Assembly (NCBI RefSeq): GCF_000142905.1
Contig: NW_013657663.1
Location: 330,501 to 394,500, forward strand
Source of the DNA: Thecamonas trahens ATCC 50062
Taxonomy: Eukaryota; Apusozoa; Apusomonadida; Apusomonadidae
DNA length: 64,000 bases
Direction: 5' to 3'
Within the stretch, counting starts at the first letter, position 1. Every line of letters starts with the position of its first letter. Below, piece after piece: positions 52,719 to 63,900 of this stretch. Below the pieces are notes generated by a model. It made no database searches. It was not told where the DNA came from and saw nothing but the letters and a program-made list of their open reading frames with translations. A program made the translations under genes and the position numbers.

Positions 52719-55700
52719 TTACAACCGCTCCTTCTTGCCCACCCGCTCGCTGCGGTCGGTGCGCTCGCTGCGGTCGGTGCGATCGCCACGCTCACCGCGC
52801 TCACCACGCTCGCCACGCTCGCGCGGCCGACGCTTGTTCACCTTGCGCTCCTTGGCCTTGGCCTCCTTTTCACGCTCACGCTCCTTGGCCACCGCTAGTT
52901 CGGCAGCCTCGCGCGCCGCGGCGTGCTCGGCCGCTTTGCGCGAGCGGTAGCTTTCGCGGAGCCGCGCATCTCGCGTTCGGTACCGGTGCAGCTTGGCACC
53001 GAGCGACTCGAGCTCGTGATCGAACGCGGTGTGGCTCTTGTTCCGGGCCTTGCGCTCCCGGTTGCGTCGTCGCCACTCGCCGCGCCGCGCCGACCGGAAC
53101 GCCCGCTCGGCGTCGCGGATGCACTCAGCCTCGTCTGCCCGCGCCTCGGCGTCCTTCAGCACCGACTCCTCGTCCGCGCCGCGGATGACCGGCTTGCTTG
53201 TCGCCACCCGCAGCTCGTCGGTGATGGCAGGGTGTGCGTCGACCGGTGGCGGCGCAGTCTCGCGCGTCGATCGCTTCTTCGACGACCGTGACGATCGCGT
53301 CGACCGAGAGCCCGACGGTGTTTGCCGTCCGCTACGCGACGCCGACCGCTTCAGCTGCGCTCCGTCATCGTTGGTCATCGACAACGACGACGCTGTCCGC
53401 TCAGCCACAGATGCCAGCGAGACACCGCTGCGCAGCTCGCCCGACGGTGCGTACGACTCAAGCCACAAGGCCCGGAGTTTGGCCGCCTTGGTCGCCCGCC
53501 CGGGCGCCTCGGCTTCCCAGCTCTCCTTGATCGTCTCCAGCTCCTTTTGCCGCGAGTCGTCGACTTCGAGCCCAAGCGGCACGTCCGAGTACACCGTCAG
53601 CGACCATGGGAGCTTAGCCTCACTTGGATCATCATCCACAAGTTTGGACCGTGACTCGGAGGTCCGCAGCTTGGATGACATAGCTCGCCGATCGCGTGAC
53701 TTGGACCGCCGCTTGCGATCCTTCTCCTTCTCGCGCGTCGCGTCGCGCGGCTCGCCCGCGCTCATTCCGCCTGCACCAGAGCCGGAAACCATCGACTCGT
53801 CACCTTCGCCGCTCCGCCGCGACCGGTTCCGCCGCTTCGGTGGTGCTCCTGCGCCCGACATCCCATCTGGCGAGGCGCGCGCCACGTCCGACAGCGAGTC
53901 TGGCGACGCCAACGAACCGGCCCAGCTGGCACACTGGAGCGTGCCAACCACCACGTACCGCGAGCCGCGATGGAGCGTCACAGCACCTCCCACACCGCCG
54001 TCCCCAGCCCCGCTGTTGTCGCCGCCGATAGCGCTTTCGTCAACTTCCAGCAGCGTGGTAAGGCCGCCCAGGGGCGACGACGCCGAGCTGTTGAGCCACC
54101 CAGCCCCGCCGGCCTTGCCTCCATTGCCGCCGCCCTCACTCGCCTCGGCCGGCGACAGCGACGGCCCACCGCCCTCGGTCACCGCAGGCAGCCGCACGTA
54201 TGGCAGCACGACACGCCCACTGGCCTCGGCCTCGCCAAGCACCCGCGCCGCAGCGTCAACCACATCTAGGCGCGCCCCGGTGAGCGCTGTTCCCACGTCG
54301 AGGACTCGGAGCTGCACCTTGACCTGCGGGTCCAAAACTTTGAGAGCAAACGCGACCGTGGCGTCGTCCTTGGGCGTCACCACGTAGCGGAAGACCATGC
54401 CGCGGTGCGACCGCCGGTACCAACCCTGCTCCACCACGCTCTTCGTCTCCTCGGCCACCGGTGACAACGGCTTGTCGGACAAAACGTCAACCGCCACCGC
54501 CCGCCAACCTGCCCGGCCTCCTTATCGAGCGGGACGATGCAATCGGCCTGGACAGTGTACAGCGCGTCGGCGCCTGTTGCCGCAACAGGCTTGTACACCC
54601 GCGCCTGCGCCGTGTGTAGCAGAGGCGTCGTAAACCGCTCATCGCGCGAGTGGTCCAGCACAGACAGCTGCGCATACTTGGCCGCCAGCGGCGTGTCCAC
54701 AGACAGCTGTACAGACATCCGAAGCTGCTGCGAGACGCGCATGTTGTAGCGGAACCAGAGCGACCACGCCCGGTCTGGCGCCTCCGGCACCCGCCCGGTA
54801 AACTCCTGGACGTGGACACCGAGGAAGGTCTCCAAGACGCGCTGCTTGGGCGCGAGGTAGATCTTGACACATGCCCCGCCCAAGAACAGGAGTACGTCGC
54901 CGGGCGCGCCGTCGACGTGAACAGTAAAGGTGTGCGCGCCCGGCCTCAGGTGCACGCTCGCCGACGCCACCTCTCCAGGCGGCGTCTCCACCAGCGCCAT
55001 GGTCGGCCGGTTTCCGCGATCGCGCCAGTCAAACCCGTTGAGCACCACCGTCGACGTCGCCGAGTTTCCTCCCGACGCTGCAAGCACCAGCGAGAGCTCG
55101 TTGCCTGGTGGTGGCGGAACCGTGTACGCTTGCCCGTTCACCAGCGGTGGTCCGGTCCGCCGCCGCCGCCGCTGCTCTCCGCTCTCGCCAGAGCCTGATC
55201 CGCTCCCACCTTCGCTTCTGTCGCCCTCGTCATCGTAGTACTCGTCGTCCGAGTCAAACGAGGTCGAGGTTGCCATCGACACCCGTGAGCCGCCGCCGCC
55301 ACCACCGCTCACGTCATTCACCGCGGCTTCAGATACGACAACGTGCAAGATCATTGGCGTCGCCGCCCGGCCGGCCACCGCAAATGGATTGATCGCCAGC
55401 GCATCGCTCGACGACCCGCCTAGCATGCTGCCTATGCCACTCGCCGCGGACGAGTTGGCAAACGTCGGCCCGGTGCTTGTCGCTCCCTGATCACCAGACT
55501 CGCCACTAACCGCACCGCCGCCGCCGCGGGAGCGTGCTTGCCGCTTGCCACTGTCGCGCCCTAATACACCACTGGCGCTGCTTGCGCCAAGACTGTGACC
55601 ATGCCCATGCCCGTGCCCGTGCCCGTGCCCGTGCCCGTACCCATGTCCGTCTCCGTGCCTGTCTCCGCCGCGCTTGCTGCTTCCTCCAGCCTTGTCGTCG

Positions 55701-58700
55701 CCACCCGAGGCAGACTTTTTCTTGCGCGACGCACTCTTGCGGCTCTCCGTCCCACTGCTGGAGGTGTTGAGGCCCGAGGCCTTGGCAAGGTCGACGTTTC
55801 CGACACCGATCGAGAGGCTCGCGTGTTTTGCACCCACATACGACGACTGGTACGCACGCATCGGGTTTGCGACCATGAGCGCATAGCGCGCCAGCGCTGG
55901 TGGTGCACGGTCGTCGACCCCAACGTCGCCCAGCTGGATCGCGTGGTGCGCCGGCTTGGGCGGTGCAAGAACATCGCGGGCAGGGTCCACAACATGCGTC
56001 GCCAGCCGCGCGTGGTATCCACGCGGGTCGCGGAAAACAAAGAGGACCGAGAACAGCTCCATAAAGTCGAGGTAAGAGACCCACTCGGGTGTCTTTTGCT
56101 GGATCCGCACAGGGTGCTTGACCACAGACGGGAGCTTGATCGGCGCGTCGAGCGTAGCCTCGCGTGCGGTGTCGTGGCCAGCCACGCCGGTCGGTGTTGA
56201 CGCCTCCGACGGCCCAGCTCCGCTCGGTGCAACGTCGGGCAACTCGGCGAACGAGACTGCCCGCCGCGCTTTGGGCACCTCGGCCACCGACGACGCCGAC
56301 GACGTCGCCCGCTCTGAAGCCTCGGCCGAGTCGTAGTACTCGGACGAGGCCGAAGGCGACGACGGCCGCGGCCCGCTGGACGTGGTACCCGCCCCGGTCT
56401 GTGCAACGTTGGGCATGGTGTGGAAGGTAGCCGTCCGCTGGATGCGGGCCATATCGCCGAGCGCCGGCCGGCGCCGGACAGGCGCATGGACCTCGGGCGC
56501 CGCCCGGGCCCGCCCGGGTGAGTCAACCGCAGCAAAGCTGCCCGGCCGTGGAGCCGTCCGCGATGCCCCAGACGGTGCTGGCTTGGGCGGCGTCGCTGTA
56601 TCCACTAGCAACTGCCGGCCGTGGACCGGGTGGATTCTAGTTTGCAGGCACACATACACGTGCTTCTTGGAGTTGACATGCGCCTCGGCCACCACAATCA
56701 GCTGCCGCTTGACCGCGTCGTGAATGGCATCCCACACGCGCTCGCCGGCAAGTTCGGATGCATGCGACGGGTGCGGAATGGGCACCGCTGTTGGTGCCCA
56801 CCCCGTCAGCCACGAGAGCATCCACGGCGTCGCCGATGCCGACGGCGCCTGCCGCAGGAACCGGTGTAACGCAGAGAGGGTTCGCTGTGACGGGGCAGGC
56901 CGGGTAGACGCCAGCGGCCGTGCAGGCGCGGGCTGGGCGACAACGCCGACACTCACACTCGAGCTTGTGCCCGTATCCACCAGTCCAAGCCTAGCATGAA
57001 GAACCAGGAGCGCCTTGGCCATCAGCCACGGCCAGACTTCACCGCGATGCGCCGACCGTGGCAGCAGGACCTCGCCCGAGGCCGAGACAGGAAGCCGGTC
57101 GTCAAACGGAAGCGCGTAGGCCGTTCCGCCAAGATGGACCTTGAGCAGGTACTTGCCCGCTGGATTGAAGACCGGCACGCCGTTGACCTGCGGATAGAGA
57201 TTCTCCCACAGAAAATCGCTCCGTGCCAGCGTCTTGCGCTTGATGTGCATGATGCGAAGTGTCCACGCCAACGTCATCACCGTCTCGTCGCGCTCCGACG
57301 GAAGAACGAGCCCGTACATGTCGCGGACGTCCGAGACTCGCTCCTCCGTGACTTTGGCAGGGAGGACCGAGAGCTTGGCAGGCGGAGCCGAAGCGGGACC
57401 ATCGAGCACCACACCCTCATCGCACGTCTTCCACATCCGCGGCAGCGTCGCCGTCTCGCCGCCGCCCGAGCTACCGCCTCCGCCTCCACCCGAAGCACCA
57501 CCGCCAGCATCGCCACCGGTGGCCCGCCTTGAAACCTTGGAAGACTTGCCGCGCCGCGCGCGCTTGGCTGCAGCTTTGCTCGCGTGGCCGCTGGAGGCCG
57601 TGTTCTTGTGCGACGAGCCGCCCGAGCCGGGGGCAGCATCGTCGTCACCGCCACCGCTGCTAGCCTTGTCGTTGTCAAACACCAGCGCTTTGCGCTTCAT
57701 CGTGCCCGAGTGCCCGAGATGGCTGGCAATGGTTGTAAGGAGCGACGGCACATCGTTAAGCGGCGTGCCGGGCGCAACGCCGGCGTCAACCAGCAACTGT
57801 AGCGGATGCGGGAGCTTGCCGATGGTGCTGGCAATCGAAACTTCGGTCTCGCGGACAACCGGAATGTGGACAGCCGGCACCGCAGGAAGGACCGAGACCT
57901 TCTGCTGGCTCACATACTGACTCTGTGCCTTCTCCAGCGCCGACGCCAGGGAGACGCCGTGCGACGAGACCAGCTCATGTGACGAAAGGTGGCGGGACAT
58001 CGACTTGCGTCGGCTCGCAATCGAGGCGCCAGTCGCGGTCTCGGCCGTCACTTCGCCGTCTCCGCCACTCGCCTCGCCGCTCTTGCCGTTGCCGCTACCA
58101 CCGCTCCGCGAGCTCGACGAGCTCTCGCTTCCACTCGGTACAGACACGGTGGTTGTCCCGTACGTCCGCAGGTAGCACGGATACAGCCTCTCCCAGTGAT
58201 CGATGAGCGCGGCCATTGACTTGGGAACCTTGGGCTCGCCGTACACAAGATCCTCGTACAGCGGCGAGAAAGATGATGTCTTCGGCGCCGACGGCCCCGG
58301 TGAGGGACCGCTTCCGCCGCCACTCCCGCCATTGCTGTGGCCAGACTTGCGTGACTTGCGCGAGCCGCGAGAGATAGAGGTCGCCGATGCCGAGCCCTGG
58401 TGTGCCAGAGACGACCGCTCGCCAACGCTCCGGCCACTGCCGGTTCCTGCCCCACCCGAACTAGCGTGACTGCTGCCGTTGCCGGTTGTCCTCGGCTTTG
58501 GATCGAGCGACGACCGCGGCGAAGGCGGCTTAGACGAGCCGTGCCACCGAGTCGAGGCAAGCAACGAGTCTGACCACAGCGGGAGGTCGATGTTGAGCGG
58601 AACGGCCGGCGCAGCAGCGCTGGTCCCTCCACCCCCAACACCACCACTGCCGCTGCCACCGCTGCCACCGCCACTTGGACTTCCACCAGCACTGCTTCCA

Positions 58701-58879
58701 CCTCGTCCCAAGTTTCGCGGAGGCACCATGGGCGACAACGATGCTGCAGCTTGGGCCGAGCCAGTAGCACCACTCCCGCCGCCAGAGCCACCGCCAACAC
58801 CGCCATCGCCAGCACCACCTCCAACCAAGCCTCCTGCTCCACTATTCCCTTCTCCACCTCCCATACTCGGGCTGCTCAT
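52719..58879 (-). CDS. ADGB: Androglobin-like protein (calpain-like N-terminus) without visible globin
   Basis: About 2053 residues (human ADGB about 1670). The first 470 residues are Gly/Ser-rich with islands (LPLWSDSLLASTRWHG; LYEDLVYGEPKVPKS). A calpain-protease-like domain follows: KRKTLARSDFLWENLYPQ, PVFNPAGKYLLKVHLGG, DDRLPVSASGEVLLPRS, EVWPWLMAKALLVL, MLSWLTGW. Next comes TPEWVSYLDFMELFSVLFVF, as in androglobin. Beta-sandwich modules resembling calpain domain III lie in the C-terminal half (WSLWFRYNMRVSQQLRMSVQ). Near the end are KELETIKESWEAEAPGRATK and a basic coiled coil with GERGERGDRTDRSER repeats. Between LGGACVKIYLAPKQ and RAWSLWFRYN, where the family places its permuted globin and IQ motif, only some 35 residues occur. 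A -1 break near 54489-54520 lies at G-runs. I see no complete protease triad. A ciliary role is known only for animal androglobin. Confidence 0.72.
55595..55655. repeat. Coding (GTGCCC)n array, His/Gly tract
   Basis: Nine or so CCATGC/CCGTGC-type hexamers, read on the minus strand as alternating Gly-His with one Tyr, inside the low-complexity middle of the androglobin-like protein. Confidence 0.85.
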
Positions 58880-59338
58880 GGTCTGGCGCTTGCTCTTGCC
58901 AGCTGTTCCCTCGTGAGAGCCGTGGTCAAACCTCTTTGCCCTTAGTAACTCTCAACGTCCGACCTCGCCAGCACCCACCCCCGCCCGCCGCCAAGCACCG
59001 CCGTTACAAGCGGAACATGGCCGCGCCTTTGATTTGCTGGACACGATCGCGATCGCGATCGCGATCACGATCATGATCACCCACCTTCCGTCACCCCGTG
59101 GGTAGACATGGTTGAGAGCAGGAGGGGATAGCACCTCTCTTCAACCTCTCTCCTTTGGACAAGACAACGAGAGTTGGAGGTGTGGGAGGGTGTGCGTGTG
59201 GGTGGCTGGTTGATTGATTGGCTAACAGGCTGGCTGGTTGCTGAGAGGCGAGGCGTGGAAGGAAGGTGAACGACGGCCAGAGGCGTCCAGGGGCTGACGT
59301 GCTGCTGCTGATTGCGGCTGACTGTTGCGATCACGATT
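58880..59338. promoter_or_regulatory. Divergent upstream region with GATCGC array
   Basis: The 459-bp shared region between the androglobin-like and UBAC2-like starts. GATCGC hexamers and GATCAC/GATCAT variants occupy 59045-59079, giving seven closely spaced GATC sites. The rest is ordinary sequence with a short GGTTGATT patch near 59205-59220. Confidence 0.55.
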
Positions 59339-60253
59339 ATGCTGTTTGAGGGCGTACCGGGCTTTGTCAACGCTTGGGTGTCCAAGGGTGTGGTGGTGGG
59401 TGTGGGGCTGGCCTCGATTCTGGGTTCTGTCTTGGGATGGAGGCATGCGTGGACGTTGTACTTGCCTGGTGTGGTACGCAACGGGCAGGTGTGGCGGCTA
59501 GCCACGGCGCCATGGGCCTTTGGCTCGGCCGCGGAGCTCATGTTGGGGTTGCTCCTGCTTTACTACTTTCGGCAGTTTGAGCGCCAGCTGTCAGGGCCCA
59601 AGTTTGCCATGTTTGCCATGCTGGTAACGAGCGTGGCGACGCTGCTGCAGATCGGTCTTCTCTCTCTGCTCGCGCCCTACGGTGTGGTGGCGCTCTTGCC
59701 CGGGCCATACGGCCTCATATTTGCTTGTCTCGTCAAGTTCTACTACGATGTACCGATGACGTACCGCTTCACGGTGGCACACCTTCCTCTCAACAACAAG
59801 TTGTTTGTCTATGTCCTGGGCGCGCAACTGGCGCTTGCGTCGGGCTTGCACTCGCTTGCCGTGGCAGCAACCGGCGTCGCGGCTGGCTTGCTCTACCGCT
59901 CCGACCTAGGCGGCATGCACTCGATGGTGGTGCCCAAGGCGGTGACAGCCGTGTGTGTCAAGTGTTTGCTGCCTGTCCTCGCCCCACTCCCATCGCGGCC
60001 GTTTGCTCCGCCACCCGCCACTGGCTCCGGCGGCACCTCCGGCGATGCGTCCGCTGAGGACGTGCGTCTAGTTCCGTTCTCCATTCCTATGACTGCGCTT
60101 CCTTTCACCCGCACGCCGGTGAACCGCGCTTCCCGCAGTAATGCAGCCGGAGGCCGGACCAGTGGCGGCGACGACGATCTGCACGATCTGTTTGGCTCAT
60201 CGGCCTCGGACGATGCCCACCAGTTTAATGGACGCGGAGACGAGCTTGTCTAG
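59339..60253 (+). CDS. UBAC2: UBAC2-like rhomboid pseudoprotease
   Basis: 304 residues. The N-terminal 200 residues show the rhomboid-like six-span layout of UBAC2/DSC-type proteins: VVVGVGLASILGSVLGW, NGQVWRLATAPWAFGSAAEL, LLLLYYFRQFERQLSGPKFA, VTSVATLLQIGLLSLLA, GPYGLIFACLVKFYYDVP, NKLFVYVLGAQLALASGLHS, AVAATGVAAGLLYRSDL. YxFRxFERxxGxxKF is a signature of UBAC2. No GxSG catalytic serine is present, so it should be an ER-membrane pseudoprotease involved in ERAD or protein retention (family knowledge). The C-terminal 90 residues are Gly/Ser/Asp-rich and lack the UBA domain of animal UBAC2, so a ubiquitin-binding function is not supported here. The frame extends upstream from a TTG, but the first ATG is taken as the start. 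Confidence 0.82.
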   Translation: MLFEGVPGFVNAWVSKGVVVGVGLASILGSVLGWRHAWTLYLPGVVRNGQVWRLATAPWAFGSAAELMLGLLLLYYFRQFERQLSGPKFAMFAMLVTSVATLLQIGLLSLLAPYGVVALLPGPYGLIFACLVKFYYDVPMTYRFTVAHLPLNNKLFVYVLGAQLALASGLHSLAVAATGVAAGLLYRSDLGGMHSMVVPKAVTAVCVKCLLPVLAPLPSRPFAPPPATGSGGTSGDASAEDVRLVPFSIPMTALPFTRTPVNRASRSNAAGGRTSGGDDDLHDLFGSSASDDAHQFNGRGDELV

Positions 60254-60914
60254 CTATCTACCTCCAACGCGCGAATCAAAGCTCACTACCGCCAAAGCAC
60301 GAGGCCATCAGCGTCCGTAAGATGACCGCCGGCAGTGAGTGATGTAAATGGCCGCAGCGATCAACGCGGCAGAGGTAGCTACTTTCACACCAAAGATCTC
60401 TGATTGCAAGCAATTGCTCGCCGCAGTCGTCGTGTGTGCAGCTGGTGTCCAGCGGGCGGGAGCGGGCTTTGCCAGTCAGGCATGCCTAGCTCAGCTGGCA
60501 AGGGGGCCACACGGCTAAGCGAGACGACAGCCAATGCCAATGGAAGAATGCGGAGTTCGAGGTAGTCACCTCTTCTCGCTAGTACGTACGGGTGGGGAGT
60601 AGTGGGGAGGAGAGCGGAGGATACAGCATATATATCATAGGCCACCCACGGTGTGTAGGGCGGAGGGTAGAAGGAGGGGACAGAGGTCGAGAGGGTGTGG
60701 AAGGGTGTGGCGGTATGGGGTGTGTGGTGGGGGGGGGGGGAAGGAAGGGGGAACAGCGTTCGATGACCGGACTGACGAAAGCGGTGTGACGCCACACAGG
60801 TCGCAGTCCCCGCTCCCGCCCCTGTCCGGTTTCTGAACTACGCGTTGCTGGGTGTGAAGGCAAAGAAGCAAGGTTGGCAAGTTGGAGAGGAACAAGCAAG
60901 GAGACACAACATAG
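60254..60914. other. Intergenic spacer with G12 tract
   Basis: 661 bp between two same-strand genes. It contains GT/GA-rich sequence and a G12 run (60729-60740). Open frames on the minus strand here are low-complexity Pro/His-rich readings of the simple sequence and are not supported as genes. Confidence 0.5.
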
Positions 60915-63900
60915 ATGAAGATAGAGGTTGCTGATAATGCGCGGGGCAGGCTGCCACCGCTTCCCAAGACGGTGGCCGAGTGGGCCGAGAGCTTGGAGAC
61001 GGTCGACGTGGGCGACGAAGCAGCCTTGGTTGACTGCCTCCTCGGCTTTCCCGAGTACACCGGGCCGGTGTACTTTCTCTCGCTGGCGCCCATTCTCAAC
61101 ATTTTTGACGAGGTGCTGGAGCGGAGCGTGGGGGCGACCCAGGTGTGGCCCGAGGGCGACGATGCCGCTGTGCTCCGGGTGGCGAGTGAGAGCTTCCCGG
61201 AGCAGGCTGTGGTTGAAGTTCTCCGTGTGACGTGCATACTGCTGGAGAATGGCGGCGCTTCGACCAAGTACTACGGCTCGTGGCCGTATGTGGTGGCGCT
61301 GGTGCACATGTGCTCGCGCAGCATCCGGCTGGCTGCGTTTGAGGTGTTGGTGTACTTTCCGCTTGACACTGACAAGCCGGAGCTGCTCCCGGTCCGCGAT
61401 GCGGTTCTCGACGTGGGCGGCCACTTCGCGGCAGGCCTCGGCTCTCACGAAGAGGGGCTCGACTGCTTTTCGTCGGTGGCAGCGGCGCGGGCTGAGGCCA
61501 CCGACGCAGCGGCGACGGCTGCGGCCGGCCTTGACTGGGCGTGGCCACAAAAGCCAACCAACAAGAGCAATACTGTTGGGCCGCTGGTCGAGTTTACTGG
61601 TCCGGCGGTTGTGGCACCGACGACTGCAGCGGTGGAGGAGACGGTGATGCGGCTTTGGTCTGAGCATGCCGAGTCGAGCAAGCTTGCCGGATCGGCCATC
61701 ATGGGCCTTGTAGCGGCTGTAGAGCGATCGCACGCGCTCAACTCAGGCCGTGACGCCCGTGTCCGAGCCGTTAATGAGCGGTTGGTGGTCTCGGCTATGC
61801 TCCTCATGCACTGGGGTACGCTCCCGCCGCGTTTGGCCAACACGCTTCACATGATCGAGCCGAAGTTTATGACAAGCGCGATGCAGGTGGCGCTCGCCAA
61901 CGAGGCCGCCGGCGTGCCGGACGCTACGCGGATTCTGGTGTTCAAGGCTTTGGTCCCGATCCTCAGCACAGCGTCGCACCACCGGAAGCAAGTCCTGGAA
62001 GCGCTGGATGTGACCCATCACGCTGGGGCGCTGCCGACGCGGCTGCGGGTGGTTCTGTCGCAGCTCAAGGCCGGTAAGGCGTCTGTGGCCGAGGCGCTGG
62101 CGCTGCTCGAGGTGGTGCGTGTGGTGGTCCTCCTTATGCCATCGCGGATAGCGCAGTCGGGCGTGTTCAACGCGCTTGTACCTCTGCTGGAGCGGCTGAC
62201 GCCAGCGTATCTTTTGGTTGCCGCAGCCGCGCTGCGCATCATGAATCTTCTGCTGGGCGAGCCGGTAGCGATCGCAGCGCTGTTTGAAGGCGACGGATGG
62301 ACCAAGGTGCTGCAGCGGCTGACGACCGAGGTTGCACTGCTGCAAGCGTCCGGCGAGGTCGACGGCACGAACAGCACGAACGAGGCAACGAGCAGTGGGC
62401 CGAGCCTCCAGCTTCCGGGCGGGGCGGGCGGGTCGCTCCGGATCCCGCTACCACGGTCGACGTCGACGATGTCGATCCCAGACCCAGAGGCGTCCGACGC
62501 GGTGGAGGACGCGCAGCGGGCAGATGTTGTTGTGGCGGCGATGGAGCTGCTGACGGACTCTGTGAGGCGGCCAGAGATGGCGATGCACCTCGGAACGATT
62601 GCACAGTCGCCGCTGGCGACGGCGCTGAAGGACATGTTCTCGCGCGGCGCAGCTACAGACTCGCCGTACACGCCCGAGGTGGTAGCGGCGGCGTCGTCGT
62701 TGGTCTACCATTTGATCAACGCGGACGCGGCAGCGGCGGAGCCTCTCTTCGCAGCTGGGCTTCCTGAGGCATACCTGACAGGGCTCGAGTCGCGAGTGCT
62801 GCAATCGTCGCACGAAGCGATGCAGATGGCGTGCATGGTGCTGCACGCGATCTGTGTCCGCAACGAGGGCTTTGAGCTTGTCCGCAGCCGCGGCTCGGTT
62901 GTTCACATGGTCAACAGCCTGTGGGTACCGGAGACCGGTTTCACCATCACCAACATCGGCCCATCGCTCTCGCAACTGCTCCAGAGCCGGCGCGAGCTGC
63001 TCGACCCAGCCATGGACGCGCTGGTTGAGCTCTTGCATACTGTCATCGAGGGCATGCGGAGCGAGACGAGTGAGCTCGCCGATGTGCACACCGCATTCCG
63101 GGCGATTGTGCATGCCATCGACAACGAGGCCATGATTGAGGCGCTTGTGGTGCGCGGCGGGCACCAGCTCCTCATTGCTGAGTTTGGCGCTCTGCCCGAG
63201 GGCTCGCAGGTGGCTGTCATGTCTGTGGTACGGCAGGTGGCGGTCGGGCATGCGACGGCGACGCTCAACGACATTCTGGCGCAGGTCTCGATGCATGCCA
63301 CCAAGCCGCTGGCAGCACGGACGCTCGAGGTGCTGCGGGCGGTCCGAGCGTACAGCAAGCTTCTCAAGCAGCTTGCCAACGACTTTATTGGCAACAACTT
63401 GCCGTCTTCGGCGCTGCAGGCGTGGACGTCTGCACCGTCGCGGGCCCACTGTGAGCAGCTCTTTAGCATGTACGCTCAGGTGGCTCAAGTGCTCGCCGAC
63501 GACGGCTACGTAGTGGTGGTGCCCGCCGAGGGTCTTGGGGCTACACTGGTGGTCAAGCCCGAGTCGGATGAGGCTGCCTCCGGATCGGATGTGACGCTGG
63601 CTCAAGTGGAGCTTGTCCGTGTTGTCAACCAGCTGTTTGGCGCGGTCATGGCTATTGTGCAGCAGACGCGTCGGTCGCGGCGATACGGGTACTCGCCGCA
63701 CAGCTCGGACCGCGACGGCGCGAGCAGCGCGCTGGATCTGGCCGACTTGCTGGTCAACGCGTACCACGCTTGCGTGTCGGCGCCGTCGTGGACAGTGTCG
63801 CCTCACACGCTGCTCGACGCGCCGGCGCTGCGCTTTGCCGCGGGCATTCTGGACACGTTCCACGTGTTTCTGTTTGGCCCGTCCGGTGGCTCGGCCGCCG

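Noticed and set aside
60579-61733. 384-codon minus-strand frame across 60579-61733
   Set aside because: Half is antisense to the HUWE1-like gene, and the rest reads Pro/Ser-rich simple sequence.
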